From Siphonodentalium dalli (Eukaryota; Mollusca; Scaphopoda; Gadilida; Siphonodentaliidae): a DNA stretch of 64,000 nucleotides. How positions within the stretch are numbered: the first letter of the stretch is position 1; every line of letters begins with the position of its first letter. Shown one piece after another: positions 11,264-21,712 of the stretch. The stretch is from the NCBI GenBank assembly GCA_032622095.1, contig CP136062.1:196423887-196487886 (forward strand). The letters are read 5' to 3'. The position numbers and the translations under genes were made by a program. The notes below the pieces were generated by a model. It did not search any database, was not told the origin of the DNA, and was given only the letters and a program-made list of their open reading frames with translations.

Positions 11264-11596
11264 TAGTAACATTTTGGATTCTTTATCATACCTTAACTTC
11301 TACTTAGAAAATTCAATTTAAATTTAAAAGTGTTCTAAAAAGCAACATTTTCAAGGATGTATGATTAAGCAGTATCTCATTTTATAATTATAAAATATAA
11401 ATATATTTCTAAACTGTCGCCGTACAGAAGTGTCTGATGCTGGACTACATACTCAGTATAATTTTGCTTGATGAATCATGGTGCTATGTGTTCAGAAAAG
11501 CTTTCATTTATAAATATTAAAAAATATAAAGACTATCTTTATGCCCATATATTTCTCTGATGCGGATTATTATTTGCTCTATTTCTTTTGCAACAG

Positions 11597-11669
11597 TTGC
11601 ACAGAGAGTTCTGAACCAGAGTCACACTTTGGAGGGAGCAGAACTTGTGGTTACTCCATTCACATCAGT
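11597..11669 (+). pseudogene. Truncated PARP14-like RRM exon
   Basis: After a branch/pyrimidine region and CAACAG, 73 bp match the first part of the intact exon at 54,006-54,269, coding the conserved VLNQSHTLEGAELVVTPF-type stretch. Similarity stops abruptly at CACATCAGT, where minus-strand gypsy reverse-transcriptase sequence begins. The remaining 190 bp of the exon are not found on the far side of the gypsy element. It is therefore a dead exon copy, cut by a transposon and then lost or deleted. Confidence 0.75.
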
Positions 11670-12974
11670 CCTTGGTATTACCCGGCATATGCCATTCCCG
11701 TATGACCCGGGAGGCCTGTTCTCCCATTTCCATCCCTAGGGGCGAAACTGTTCGACCTATAAATTCCATTACTTGTTGAAAATGCACACACTTTTTGGGC
11801 TTTAGGCGAAGCCCATATTGTCTAAATCGATCTAAGACATCTCGCAGATTTTGGAACATTGACGGAACATCTAAACTCATCACTGATACATCGTCAATAA
11901 AAGGCCAAGGCAGTATCCCACAATAACCCCTTAAGCTAGGTCCATAACTCTCATGTAAGTACTAACCTCACCACATAAGCCGTAACTCATTTTGGTCCAT
12001 TCAAACAGCCCATATTTTGTTATAAATGCCGTTTTATTACGGTCTTCGGGCCTAATGTTGACATGAAGGTACGCCTGATTTGAATCCAGTTTGGACCACC
12101 ATTTATTCCTAGAAATCGTCTGTATACAGTCATCGACTAGTGGCAATGGGTAAACATCTTTCGTAGTGACCAAGTTTACCCCACGAAAATCCAATGCCCA
12201 ACGTACCGCCCCACATCGCTTACGTATCAACACTGGGGCCGAGCTCCATTCAGAAACACTAGGTCGGATAACCCCAGATTTGAGCATGTTTTTCAACAAC
12301 TTTTCTTCTTCGTCAGCAAAACAAGCGGGCGTACGACATATTCTGCATTTAATGGGTTTCGCATCTCCCGTCGGAATGGTATGTTCAATGGCCAAAAATT
12401 CGCCCAAGTCGGCATTGTTTTTCGCAAAGACATCACTATATTCCACAAGTAATTCCCGTAATCTCACTTGTTCAAAATCTGTGAGCAGCTTTTTAGAGCT
12501 CTCAAACAAATCCACTAAATGAACGGGTAACACGTCAGAGCCCATTATATTCTTATCCGGTTCATGTCTTGGGGGTTCCATCTCTGAGTCGGGAGGTTCA
12601 GCATTAAAATCACTGTTAGGTAAAACCTCCCGTGAAACCGCTACATTTCCCACCGTAATGTCAGAAAACGGGGCCACTGCAAAAGATTCCAAGCCCTCAC
12701 TTTCATAAGCTATGCCGATGGCCCGCCCTGCCTTTAAAATTACGGGCTGTTCTGTTGGATTTATGAAAACCAAGACTAGATCTTTATTGGCTTGCTGCCA
12801 GGTTCGGGGTATCAAAAGCTTCCCCCTATCAAAGGGTTCTATAAGGTAATTGACCGGAATAGAACCAACTTTACAAGTTACATATTTGATTGAAAGGGGC
12901 GGGAACTCTTCACGAGTTCCCAAGGTTACTGTCATTTTGGCCATTTGTCCATCATTTGAAAGCATAATGGGCAC
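11670..12974 (-). pseudogene. pol: Gypsy reverse transcriptase (broken)
   Basis: The long frame 11,931-12,974 carries the RT fingers and palm: SEWSSAPVLIRKR, RWALDFRGVN, YPLPLVDD, then motif A with the catalytic Asp in SKLDSNQAYLHV, and KTAFITKYGLFEW. A stop near 11,931 and a frameshift follow. The motif C box FIDD, with its two catalytic aspartates, is then readable in another frame at about 11,900-11,911. The thumb (NLRDVLDRFRQYGLRLKPKK, then EFIGRTVSP) continues in that frame to 11,670. About 150 residues before the palm form a linker between protease and RT. The frame at 12,974 opens on GTG rather than a real start, as expected for an internal part of a polyprotein. Confidence 0.85.
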
Positions 12975-13345
12975 CTGTTAATTCCTTTAAGAAATCCAAG
13001 CCCAAAATCATTGGTGTGTTTATAGGCGCAACATAAAAGGTTCGGATATACCATTTGGTCCCCAATTTCATTTTTAAAGGGCCAACTACTTTACCCGACC
13101 GAACGGACCTCAATGGTTTTGATCACAACAGGCTTGGGCTCAATCAGAGCCAAAACTTCATCTGCAATAATACTGACTTGCGCACCAGTATCTATTAAAG
13201 AATCTAGTTGCACATTGCCAAGAATCGTGGGTACGGTAAAAGACAATGTTTCAGTTAATTGCTGTATAGTTATGCTATCTGGGAAGGAGTTCCCGTACCG
13301 GTATCTCTGAGCTAGGTTCATTTTCAGAGGTGGCCGGAGAAGCAC
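12975..13345 (-). pseudogene. Gypsy retropepsin-like aspartic protease (broken)
   Basis: The N-terminal part at 13,091-13,345 contains SLIDTGAQVSIIADEVL, with the DTGA active-site loop of retropepsins. The frame then stops after IEVRSVG. In a shifted frame the sequence continues with a region ending in ILGLDFLKEL (around 12,990-13,020), the second conserved motif of these proteases (hydrophobic-LG). A further shift near 12,970 separates it from the RT frame. Its role in an intact element is Gag-Pol maturation. Two frameshifts make this copy inactive. Confidence 0.8.
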
Positions 13346-13371
13346 CTAGGCCTCCTCCGACCCGCTGTCGT

Positions 13372-14859
13372 TTAACTCGTCATCGGAAAAATGCACATTT
13401 TGGGATCGTACAGTAGACGTTCGGGTCTGATCGTTTTCCGTATTTGGGTTTGAGCCTTTATTGCGGGGCGCTTAGTGAGGCACTCGCGCGAGTAATGCGA
13501 AGACGACCCACAGGTCCAGCAGCCCTGTCGTCGGGGCGATGGAGAACGCCCCCTGTCATTACGCGGTTCCGGAGACCGAGACAGCTTAAGTGTCAATGTC
13601 GCCATGTTTTCTGTCATGCACTCAACCGAAGTCTGCACCCCCTTCATGCTATCTAACACATTGGTCGTGAAAGTTTCAAGGTTCGAACTTAGTTTACTAA
13701 GTTCGCTCCTTTCGTGAGGCTCCGAACCGTTGTTTCTCGCAACCACGGTTCCTGCAGATTGCGTTAGTTGTAATTTAGGGCGACCCGATTGGTTTTTGAA
13801 CTTTGTATCACTAGTTATCTTATCAGGGTCCTTACTCTGACCGTAAATCGCGAGCGAAGTATGTTGATACCATTTAACGCTATCGATGGCCTTTTCGACT
13901 GATCGCGGGTGCGCATTTGCAGCATACAAGCCCGCCTCCTTATCCAGACCCCCATGACAAAATCTCAATATTGCTTGGGCAAACATGTGTTCCTCGGGCA
14001 AATTACCATAGGCATGTACGGCCAATGTTAAAACATGATCCGCCCATTCTTCCAATTGCTGACCTGTTTGTTGTTGCGCTTGCAAGAATTGTATTTGCGC
14101 CGTTTTGGGCAAATCAATCATTCCAAATCGTTTTTCCAATTTTCTCATAATGTTACGCAAAGACATCCAAGGGTCCTGCTTGAGCATTGTTGCAAAATAC
14201 TCGCTGGCCTTACCTTGCAAGCACCAGCACAAACAATTAATGCTTTCCTGTTCATCCCAATTTTCATAATCCCGCATGTGTATACATTTTAATTGAAATG
14301 GCTGCCAGCTTTGGCTGCCATCATATTCCAAAATCTTGGGAATTCTCGGAGCACGTCTCGGTCTAGGATCCCTATTATCGTTGTCTGCGTAAAATTGGTC
14401 GTTATCATTGAATCTGATATTTTGAGGGCCCCGGCCCATATGAAAGGCTGGGCCAGGCCGACCCCTTTCCCGATCCCACTGATTGTCATTATTGTCTCGG
14501 TTATGACGGTTCTCAAATTGGGCATGTCTTCCGGGCGGGCGGTCTTCAAAATCCGAATCTTCGCGATTGTCATATTCTTTGCGACCCCTATTCCGGGGGC
14601 GCATATTTGCACGACCTCCATCGGACGGAGACCGGTTGCGGCGAAACCTATCTGGGGGATCATTATCATCAGATCTATCCCGAGCCCTAAACCTGGGTCG
14701 CCTATCTGCATGATTGTTATGGTGATTATCACGGGACTGCGACAGGTCCACGTGGAAATCTATCACGGTTAATCTCAGCAGACCTTTCCCGATCTCTATA
14801 TCTAGGTCGCCTATTTGAATGATTGTCACGGGACTGAGACCGTCCACGTGGAAACCCAT
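13372..14859 (-). pseudogene. gag: Gypsy Gag, capsid and nucleocapsid part
   Basis: The 495-codon frame begins with an Arg/Asp/Asn-rich low-complexity region. A retrotransposon-gag capsid domain follows at about residues 180-350 (KILEYDGSQSWQPFQLKC, then CLQGKASEYFATM, then EEWADHVLTLAVHAYG). A CCHC zinc knuckle CWTCGSSSHYSREC sits at residues 447-460 (13,480-13,521). The capsid core of such Gags assembles particles and the knuckle binds RNA. The first ~35 residues are out of frame with the preceding Gag part, and a short duplicated segment (SQSRDNH) spans the junction with the 14,729-15,787 frame. Confidence 0.85.
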
Positions 14860-15787
14860 CTTGTATTAGATCTTCCCTGAAATCATGCGTATCCCGAACC
14901 CGTCGCCCACCTGTTTGTTGGCCACGTGAATTGGGTTGGGCGTAATTCGATTGTTGTCGCCTCCCTTGATTTTCAACAGCCCTGCTTACTGGGCTATTTT
15001 GCCGACCACTACGAGAATGATGAACATTTGATCTATCGCGTCGTTGCGTCTGGTCACGATTTCTACTATCGCGACCTCGTGATGGTCGGGAGTTACGATC
15101 GACGCGAAGATTGCCAAAATCTTGTTCCAAGTCGAAATCAACTGGGCTTGTAGCCCTATTTGTCCCTACATGCCCCCTCCCCGAAACCTCGGCATTAGAA
15201 TTGGCGCGGTATGTATCGCGAGACATGTGGCGATTTTGACGGTCGCCATCGTATTGGGCGAAATCATCTGACTGATTGCCGAGAGGAAACCGGGTCTTAG
15301 CACGAGTCCGACCCTGGACGAGGTGCCTCCGTGAATCCTCATATGAGGGGGGCGGCTCACCATATGGCGGTCGTCCTACATCTATCTGTTCACTCCGATG
15401 GCGGACAGAATCGGAAGCATGTAACCGGGGCGGCACGATACGAGTATCACTACTGGAATGTGGGGGCAAATCGCCCTCAGAATCTGATGAAAGTGCTCGA
15501 CTTATTGGCGCATCCTGGCTCGAAACTCGGTTATTTCCCCGAGACGGCAAAACAACTGAGTTATGTGGGTGCGGCAGCAAATTGAACTGCCCCCGCCCTC
15601 TATCGGAATTTGTCAGTCGCTGCTGATCGTTTCCAGCAGCCCTTTCTGCATCGCATGAATATGTGCAGCGGGATCGTGCATCGTTATCCCCATTTGAATG
15701 TGGAAACCAATTTATCAGGGCCAATAAAGCCCGTGTGACCTTGACCTCTCGAACTGCACGCAAAGTGTCCTCAGACAGATTACCCAC
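14729..15787 (-). pseudogene. gag: Gypsy Gag, N-terminal disordered part with a PPxY motif
   Basis: A 352-codon frame overlaps the capsid frame by about 130 bp and would join it after a shift near 14,780. It is strongly enriched in Arg, Asp, Asn, Ser and Gln and looks disordered. Near residue 145 it contains PPYGEPPPSYEDS. PPSY fits the PPxY late-domain consensus that recruits NEDD4-type ubiquitin ligases in some retroviral Gags; the function here is inference. An upstream frame at 15,828-16,013 (containing MSSDSEVDIEPVEPQ) is offset by one base and is a plausible original N-terminus. No intact start-to-end Gag exists. Confidence 0.7.
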
Positions 15788-16013
15788 CTGGGCCCTTTGT
15801 AAAACAATAGACCTTGCCCTACGCCGATCAATTCTTGGTTAAGACCAAAAGAGCTTCGTAATGGCAAGTATTTATTCGAACTTGGGGCTCCACAGGTTCA
15901 ATGTCAACCTCAGAATCTGAGCTCATGGTATGATTTGCTGCCATATTGGAAAAAATGGCTACCAAAAATACCCAAATCAAAAAAGCAAAAATGCAGGGCA
16001 AAAATTGTTGCAA

Positions 16014-16839
16014 ATTTGGACAAAAAATGCCACAAACAAAAAAACATGTAAAGCTGGGATGAAACTCGGATTATTTCCAAGGAAAATCTCGTCACGACGT
16101 GTGGACAATGACAAAACGTGTAGACGAAGACGTATTGAGGACAGCGACGTAAAATGGACAACACAATGCGAGCTTCCTGACAAAATTTATCTTAAAATTT
16201 TGCAAGTAGATCTGGGAATAATCGGGCAAGTAATTATGCGCCAAATGCTTTTAAGTAGCAGAAAATGTATTGGTAATTAACAAAATTAAATAGGAATCAT
16301 CCAACGATTCAACAAGGGACGGATGTCCCCGGATTTAAAAACGGGACTTAATAAAAGTCCCGGCCACAATGGCGGCCATGTTGCGATGATGACACCGTGA
16401 TTGCGCGTAATCATAAATTATATGATGATGTACACAAATTACATCTCATGGGACTCATGTACGGACGCCGATACGTAACTTTATTGTTCGTCAACATGTA
16501 GACATTTTGATTTATGTATGTCAGACTATCAAAAATCTAAATGTATACATACGCAGCACAACAAATCTACACGCAGCGTAAAACAGGTATAAACTGTAGA
16601 AACCGAAAGTGCATGTCACGTGACATTTAATTGCGCAGCTGACTTCACTGTTTGTTAAATTAAATTGAGCATATTATAACATGTGTATCAGTTGTCAGGA
16701 CGCATGAATAAAAACTGTACAAGCATTAATAGTCAGATATTAAAAATAATTAAACAAATTTATCTATTAATTTTACTATCTGTAATTAATCTTTTCAATG
16801 TCTTTCACCCAACACAACTTTCCATTAATGATTAATTAA
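16014..16839. other. Region upstream of gypsy gag, possible LTR/leader remnant
   Basis: No gene is supported. On the minus strand this is where an LTR, primer-binding site and leader would lie, but I cannot identify a second LTR for comparison. A CACAATGGCGGCCATG segment at 16,363-16,378 resembles the motif repeated in the neighbouring foldback. The last 100 bp are AT-rich and end at the TTAA of MITE B. Confidence 0.4.
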
Positions 16840-17042
16840 AGGGGTACTGTACGCCATTTTCAATAAATTCCCGGTGATAACAACGATCTATTATCGATAC
16901 TATTAGTCCAGGAGATATTGGTAGACCTCTGCACCCCCCCCCCCCAGGACTTAACTTCACCCCACTAATTTTCTTCCATAAGGTCTCCTCTAATTTTTTT
17001 CACTTGTTAACAAGAAAAAAAAGTGGCCGCAGAGACTCCAGA

Positions 17043-18090
17043 CAAGATGGCGTCCATCATGGCGGCCATTTTTTTTAAATGCACCAGGTCTCTTTGATCG
17101 CCATTATAGTAAAGATGATAGCACATGCGGTCTTGTTTTCCGCTCGATTCGTTATGCTAATATACAACCCTTACAAATTAGCCAAAAATCCGACCCCAGA
17201 ATCCAATATGGCGGCCAAGATGGCCGCCGAATTGTGAAAATATGCTATTTTTCTGACATGTTACCACCTTTCGTTTGTCTCTGTGGGAAAATGTTAAATG
17301 TTTGCGTCATATTATACATTTATCATATAGAGGAGTCATTGGCGAATACATGGGGACCACAATATGCATTCATTGCGGGATATATTTGTCCGATATCACG
17401 TTTTCCCAAATGCCGGTATCATAGGTCAAAGCCGAATCTCCGTTAATAACGCGATGTTATGTTTCGAATCAATGAATGTTATTGGTATTATAACAACACC
17501 CATGCATATATATTTGCAGGAGATACTCGAGCTAGGATTCCTCTTATACCTGAGTTGAGGAATATTTACCCAAATCCAAGATGGCGGCCAAAATGGCCAC
17601 CAGAAATTAAAAATCGCCGAAAATCGCTGATTTTAACATCAGTGAGCATTATTGTCATGACAACTCCACACCTGCTTACTATTGTAAGTTGGGAACACTT
17701 AGGCGAAGAACTTTCCTTGTACCATATCCAAATAAAAGTCCCCCAAATCCAAAATGGCGCCCACAATGGCGGACAGATTTTGAAAAATCACCGAAATTCC
17801 CTCATATTCACATCATTGGGCATTATTGTCGAGACAACTCCATCCATGCGTACAGTTGAGTTGGAAATACTGAGGTAAAGTAATTACCTTACATCTCATG
17901 CAAGAAATTGTTTTCCAAATCGAAGATGGCGGCCAAAATGGCGACCGAAATTTGAAAACAAGTCTACATTACTTTACTTTCTTAGGATGGGCGTTATTGT
18001 TTCGCGATTTCTACCCACCAATACATGTTGATATGTATGAATTATTCATTAGGGTTTGGCAAGTGATACTCAGTCAATATGGCGGCCAAC
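17043..18090 (+). repeat. ATGGCGGCC-bearing degenerate tandem units, FB1 left arm
   Basis: Units of roughly 155-180 bp each pair two motifs of the form AANATGGCGGCC. Exact AAGATGGCGGCC occurs at 17,578-17,589 and 17,923-17,934. Variants lie at 17,043, 17,055, 17,206, 17,217, 17,751 and 18,077. Between them recur phrases such as GAAATT-GAAAA-TC, CATTGGGCATTATTGTC and ACAACTCCA-CCATGC. The open frame from 17,459 to 17,878 is a by-product of this repetition, not a gene. Confidence 0.8.
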
Positions 18091-18689
18091 TGGCGGGCAG
18101 AAATTGAAAAGAAGCCGATATTATCACATACTAATTTCAACTTTTTGTCATAATATTGATTTGTATAAACGAAACGGTACATAATATAAGCCATATATTA
18201 GTTCCAATGTAAGTCGTAGCCTTTTGGAAGGATGAAAACCCACAATCGCAATGTGGCATTTCAAAATCCATTCTCCACTAAGGGCTCATACTGGCCGTAA
18301 CCGTATATAGGTGCGCCGAATAGTCATATTATGACTTCCAAGAATCAAAACAACAGTACGTGAGCTTATTCTGAATTGCCACATTCAGCATTATCTAGAC
18401 TCGTTTCCGTCTCTTCGTCAGATTAATCTATCTCACTCACAACAACAGTTCACTACTCTTCTTTGTAGGAGTGTGCCACTAATCGGAATGTTTCAAACAA
18501 TACATATGCCGGTGTTGGTTTCGAAAGCTTGGAATTCTTAGCGAGCATCATTCGTGGTATAGCTTATGGTATAATTCAGATGCTACATATGGGGTATATG
18601 CGTCATCTTTTGCGATACACTATACAGGTATTCGGTCGATGCGTATACTAGCTTTCAGAAGGACCTATCTGCGTATTGTCAGCTTTGGT

Positions 18690-20150
18690 GACCTAATGGG
18701 GTTAACAACGTGTACACCTGGTGATCTTCCCAAAGAGCCACTTCTCAATATATGGTTCATCAATTCACATACTCATCTAATGCACTGACGTACCCGGACA
18801 ACTTCTGTATATGGCTTCGAATGTTGAAAGCCCGACATCTGACGGATGCATTTCTACTAAGGCGTAGAAGACCATAATGCATAATATACCCAAACTCCTT
18901 GAACATGATCATAAGAACAAGCATGTTGGCGTCCAGCAATCGTCTCACCGAACAGATCCAATCAGATGATAACAATACACACGGTGCTAGTTTGTGGGTA
19001 TGTGTCATGATAGTGGAAATGAAATTGGACCATGACTTTTGTTATGTTTTAGATTCAGACAGGATCTCATGTGTGGCTTTGCTTTCCTTGTATGCTAAGA
19101 TTGTATGTCCCCATCCGTTTGGAAGCCGTTCTTAAACAACTGGACCAGGAGTATGCCATTGGCTACTGTTGTATAAGTCCCACCAAGACTGGGGTGTAGT
19201 CTTAAAGGCGATACCTTTGATAGTTGGTTGATATGTCATACTCACGCTGGGTGGTATGGTTCAAGAAAGTACAAATGCCATCAACAAAAGGGTGAAATGT
19301 TCAACGCGAAGAACATCCAGAGGAATGTTACGTTGATGAGCTCTTGCATTCAGTTCAACAAACGTTGGTACACCAAGTGATTTCTTGGTAACATCACCAA
19401 TGCGACCATTTTCCTGCATGAGACATTAACTACTATATTCTAAAGTTATATATATAAAGCTGTATGATCATAAAGGTCGCGTTCCCCAACGGCCACAGCC
19501 ATTGCCATCGAGACTGTAAACTGTTCTTTAAATACATAGTGAAATAAATGCACCACAGTTTCTGACATTTTCTTGAATAATACCGCCCACATACTGACAC
19601 TAACCCCGAGAGAGGATAACAAAACACGCATACATTCATGCTATAAAGACATTATCCTTTAGTCCATCCGACTGTTTTGAGGGAGGCTAACATATTATTA
19701 TCCAGGCAAAAGTGTACGTAGTTGAATCAGAAAGGCTTCGAAACGGATGTGGAAATACAATCTTACCACACCAAATAAAACCGATACGCACGACATTCGA
19801 TATCTTAAACATGCACCAGGTGTAGGGGTGGTGTATACAGTGGCCCATTTAATTCCCACTATCATGGCGCATGTCCACAAACTAGCACCGCGAGCATTGT
19901 TCTTCTCTGCTGGGAGATATTCGACGAGACAACTGCGGGGCGTCACACAGTTTGCTTCGGATAATGGTCAAGAAGTGTGGGTAGTCTGTACACTAGGGTC
20001 TTCTCCTTAGCAGATAGACATCTGTCCAAGGGAATGAGACAGCTAGCAACATTCGAAACACTGTCGAAGTTGTCCACATATGCCAATGCGTTAGCTGAGT
20101 TTGTGAGTTGACGAACCATCTATTGAGAAGTGACTAGCTAACTGGTTCGC
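18690..20150. pseudogene. Decayed reading frames in the inner arms of FB1
   Basis: The inner left arm (plus strand, about 18,740-19,130) and inner right arm (minus strand, about 20,120-19,700) align as inverted copies and both look like eroded coding sequence. The right copy has a stop-free run near 20,100-19,940 containing NALAYVDNFDSVSNVASC; the left equivalent reads SSNALTYPDNF. Farther on both keep NN-x2-GASLW-x-C-x-MIV. No known domain is recognisable and each copy has stops. They may be remnants of a protein once carried by the element. Confidence 0.4.
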
Positions 20151-20639
20151 CAGGTGTACATGTCGTTATCCCATGGGGTATGAGACACATATATAGAGAT
20201 GACCTTCTGTACGCTAGACACCGGAAAATGAATTGTTTGAAACATTATGATTAGAGGGACCCTACTCCCAGGAAGTGGTGAATACTTTGTCGGTGTGAGC
20301 GACCTAGATTTTTCAGACAAAGAAATGGAAGATGGTCCAGATAATTATGGACGTGACGTGGCATATCAGAATCTGTTATCATGTAATTGTTCTGATATAA
20401 CTATTCGGCGCACCTACGCTTACGGCCATTATCGGCGCTAAGTGGAGACTGGATTTCGAAATGCCACATCGCGATATTAATTGTGGTGTTTCATCTTTCC
20501 AGAAGGATACGAGCTATGTTATTCGTTTTGATACCTTTAAGTTGAACTAGTAGATGGTTTATGTACAGTTTCGTCCATACATACCAATATTATGACAAAA
20601 AGTTGAAATTAATATGTGAAAATATCGATTTCTTTTCAA

Positions 20640-21712
20640 TTTCTAGCCGCCAATATAGCAGCGATCTTGGCTGTGAGTATCAATTGCCAAACCCTAATGA
20701 ATACTTCATGTCACTATTCCATATCAACATGTAATGGTGGGTAGAAATCGCGAAACAATAACGCCCATCGTAAGAAAGTAAAGGAATGTAGGCGTGTTTT
20801 CAAATTTCGGTCGCCATTTTGGCCGCCATCTTCGATTTGGAAAACAATTTCTTGCATGAGATGTAATGTAATTACTTCACCTCAGTATTTACAACTCAAT
20901 TGTAAGCATGGGTGGAGTTGTCTCGACAATAATGCCCAATGATGTGAATATGAGGGAATTTCGGTGATTTTTCAAAATCTGTCCGCCATTGTGGGCGCCA
21001 TTTTGGATTTGGGGGACTTTTATTTGGATATGGTACAAGGAAAGTTCTTCGCCTAAGTGTTCCCAACTTACAATAGTAAGCAGGTGTGGAGTTGTCATGA
21101 CAATAATGCTCACTGATGTTAAAATCAGCGATTTTCGGCGATTTTTTATTTCTGGTGGGCATTTTGGCCGCCATCTTGGATTTGGGTAAATATTCCTCAA
21201 CTCAGGTATAAGAGGAATCCTAGCTCGAGTATCTCCTGCAAATATATATGCATGGGTGTTGTTATAATAGCAATAACATTCATTGATTCGAAACATAACA
21301 TCGCGTTATTAACGAAGATTCGGCTTTGGCCTATGATACCGGCATTTGGGAAAACGTGATATCGGATAAATATATCCCGGAATGATTGCATATTATGGTC
21401 CCCATGGGTTCGCCAATGACTCCTCTATATGACAAATGTATAACATGACACAAAAATTCTAACATTTTCCCACAGAGACAAACGAAAGGTGGTAACATGT
21501 CAGAAAAATAGCATATTTTCACATTTCGGCGGCCATCTTGGCCGCCATATTGAATTCTGGGGTCGGATTTTTGGCTAATTTGTAAGGATTATATATTAGC
21601 ATAACGAATCGAGCGGAAAACAAGACCGCATGTGCTATCATCTTTACTATAATGGCGATCAAAGAGACCTGGTGCATTAAAAAAAAATGGCCGCCATGAT
21701 GGACGCCATCTT
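20640..21712 (-). repeat. ATGGCGGCC-bearing degenerate tandem units, FB1 right arm
   Basis: This is the mirror image of 17,043-18,090. GGCCGCCATCTT-type motifs occur near 20,820, 21,168, 21,530-21,548 and 21,690-21,712, with GGGCGCCATTTTGG at 20,994. Confidence 0.8.

Larger units (their letters stand above)
8985..11596 (+). other. Duplicated intron block upstream of the broken RRM exon (copy 1)
   Basis: From about 8,988 this region aligns with 54,388-56,085 for most of its length. The last 200 bp, just before the exon, align with 53,860-54,005. The shared order (AAACTG-AAGGTAGAATG, the GAGCGATGTTAA site, two hairpin elements, and an ending in a pyrimidine tract plus CAACAG) marks it as an intron of a gene with repeated exons. 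It differs from copy 2 by a 632 bp MITE, by a longer centre in the first hairpin and by a deletion near 11,270. Confidence 0.7.
11670..16013 (-). mobile_element. Ty3/gypsy retrotransposon, degraded, truncated in RT
   Basis: Reading right to left on the minus strand, the order is gag with a CCHC zinc knuckle, then an aspartic protease with DTGA, then reverse transcriptase with an FIDD catalytic box. That is the standard Ty3/gypsy order. RNase H, integrase and the 3' LTR are absent, because the element stops at 11,670 just after the RT thumb, exactly where the RRM exon fragment begins. Several frameshifts and a stop interrupt the frame (near 15,830, 14,780, 13,095, 12,970 and 11,931). A 5' LTR probably lies between 16,014 and 16,840, but with no partner LTR I cannot delimit it. 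Confidence 0.85.

Noticed and set aside
12166-12522. 118-codon plus-strand frame
   Set aside because: It is the reverse strand of the gypsy reverse-transcriptase region.
14293-15626. Plus-strand frames of 75-159 codons opposite gag
   Set aside because: They are antisense shadows of the gypsy Gag coding strand with no domain of their own.
16014-16839. 5' LTR of the gypsy element
   Set aside because: Location is plausible, but without a second LTR or a clear primer-binding site the borders cannot be defined.
17459-17878. 139-codon frame and its inverted counterpart at 20,889-21,296
   Set aside because: Both lie in the arms of FB1 and follow its internal repeat; there is no domain, and codons mirror ATGGCGGCC units.
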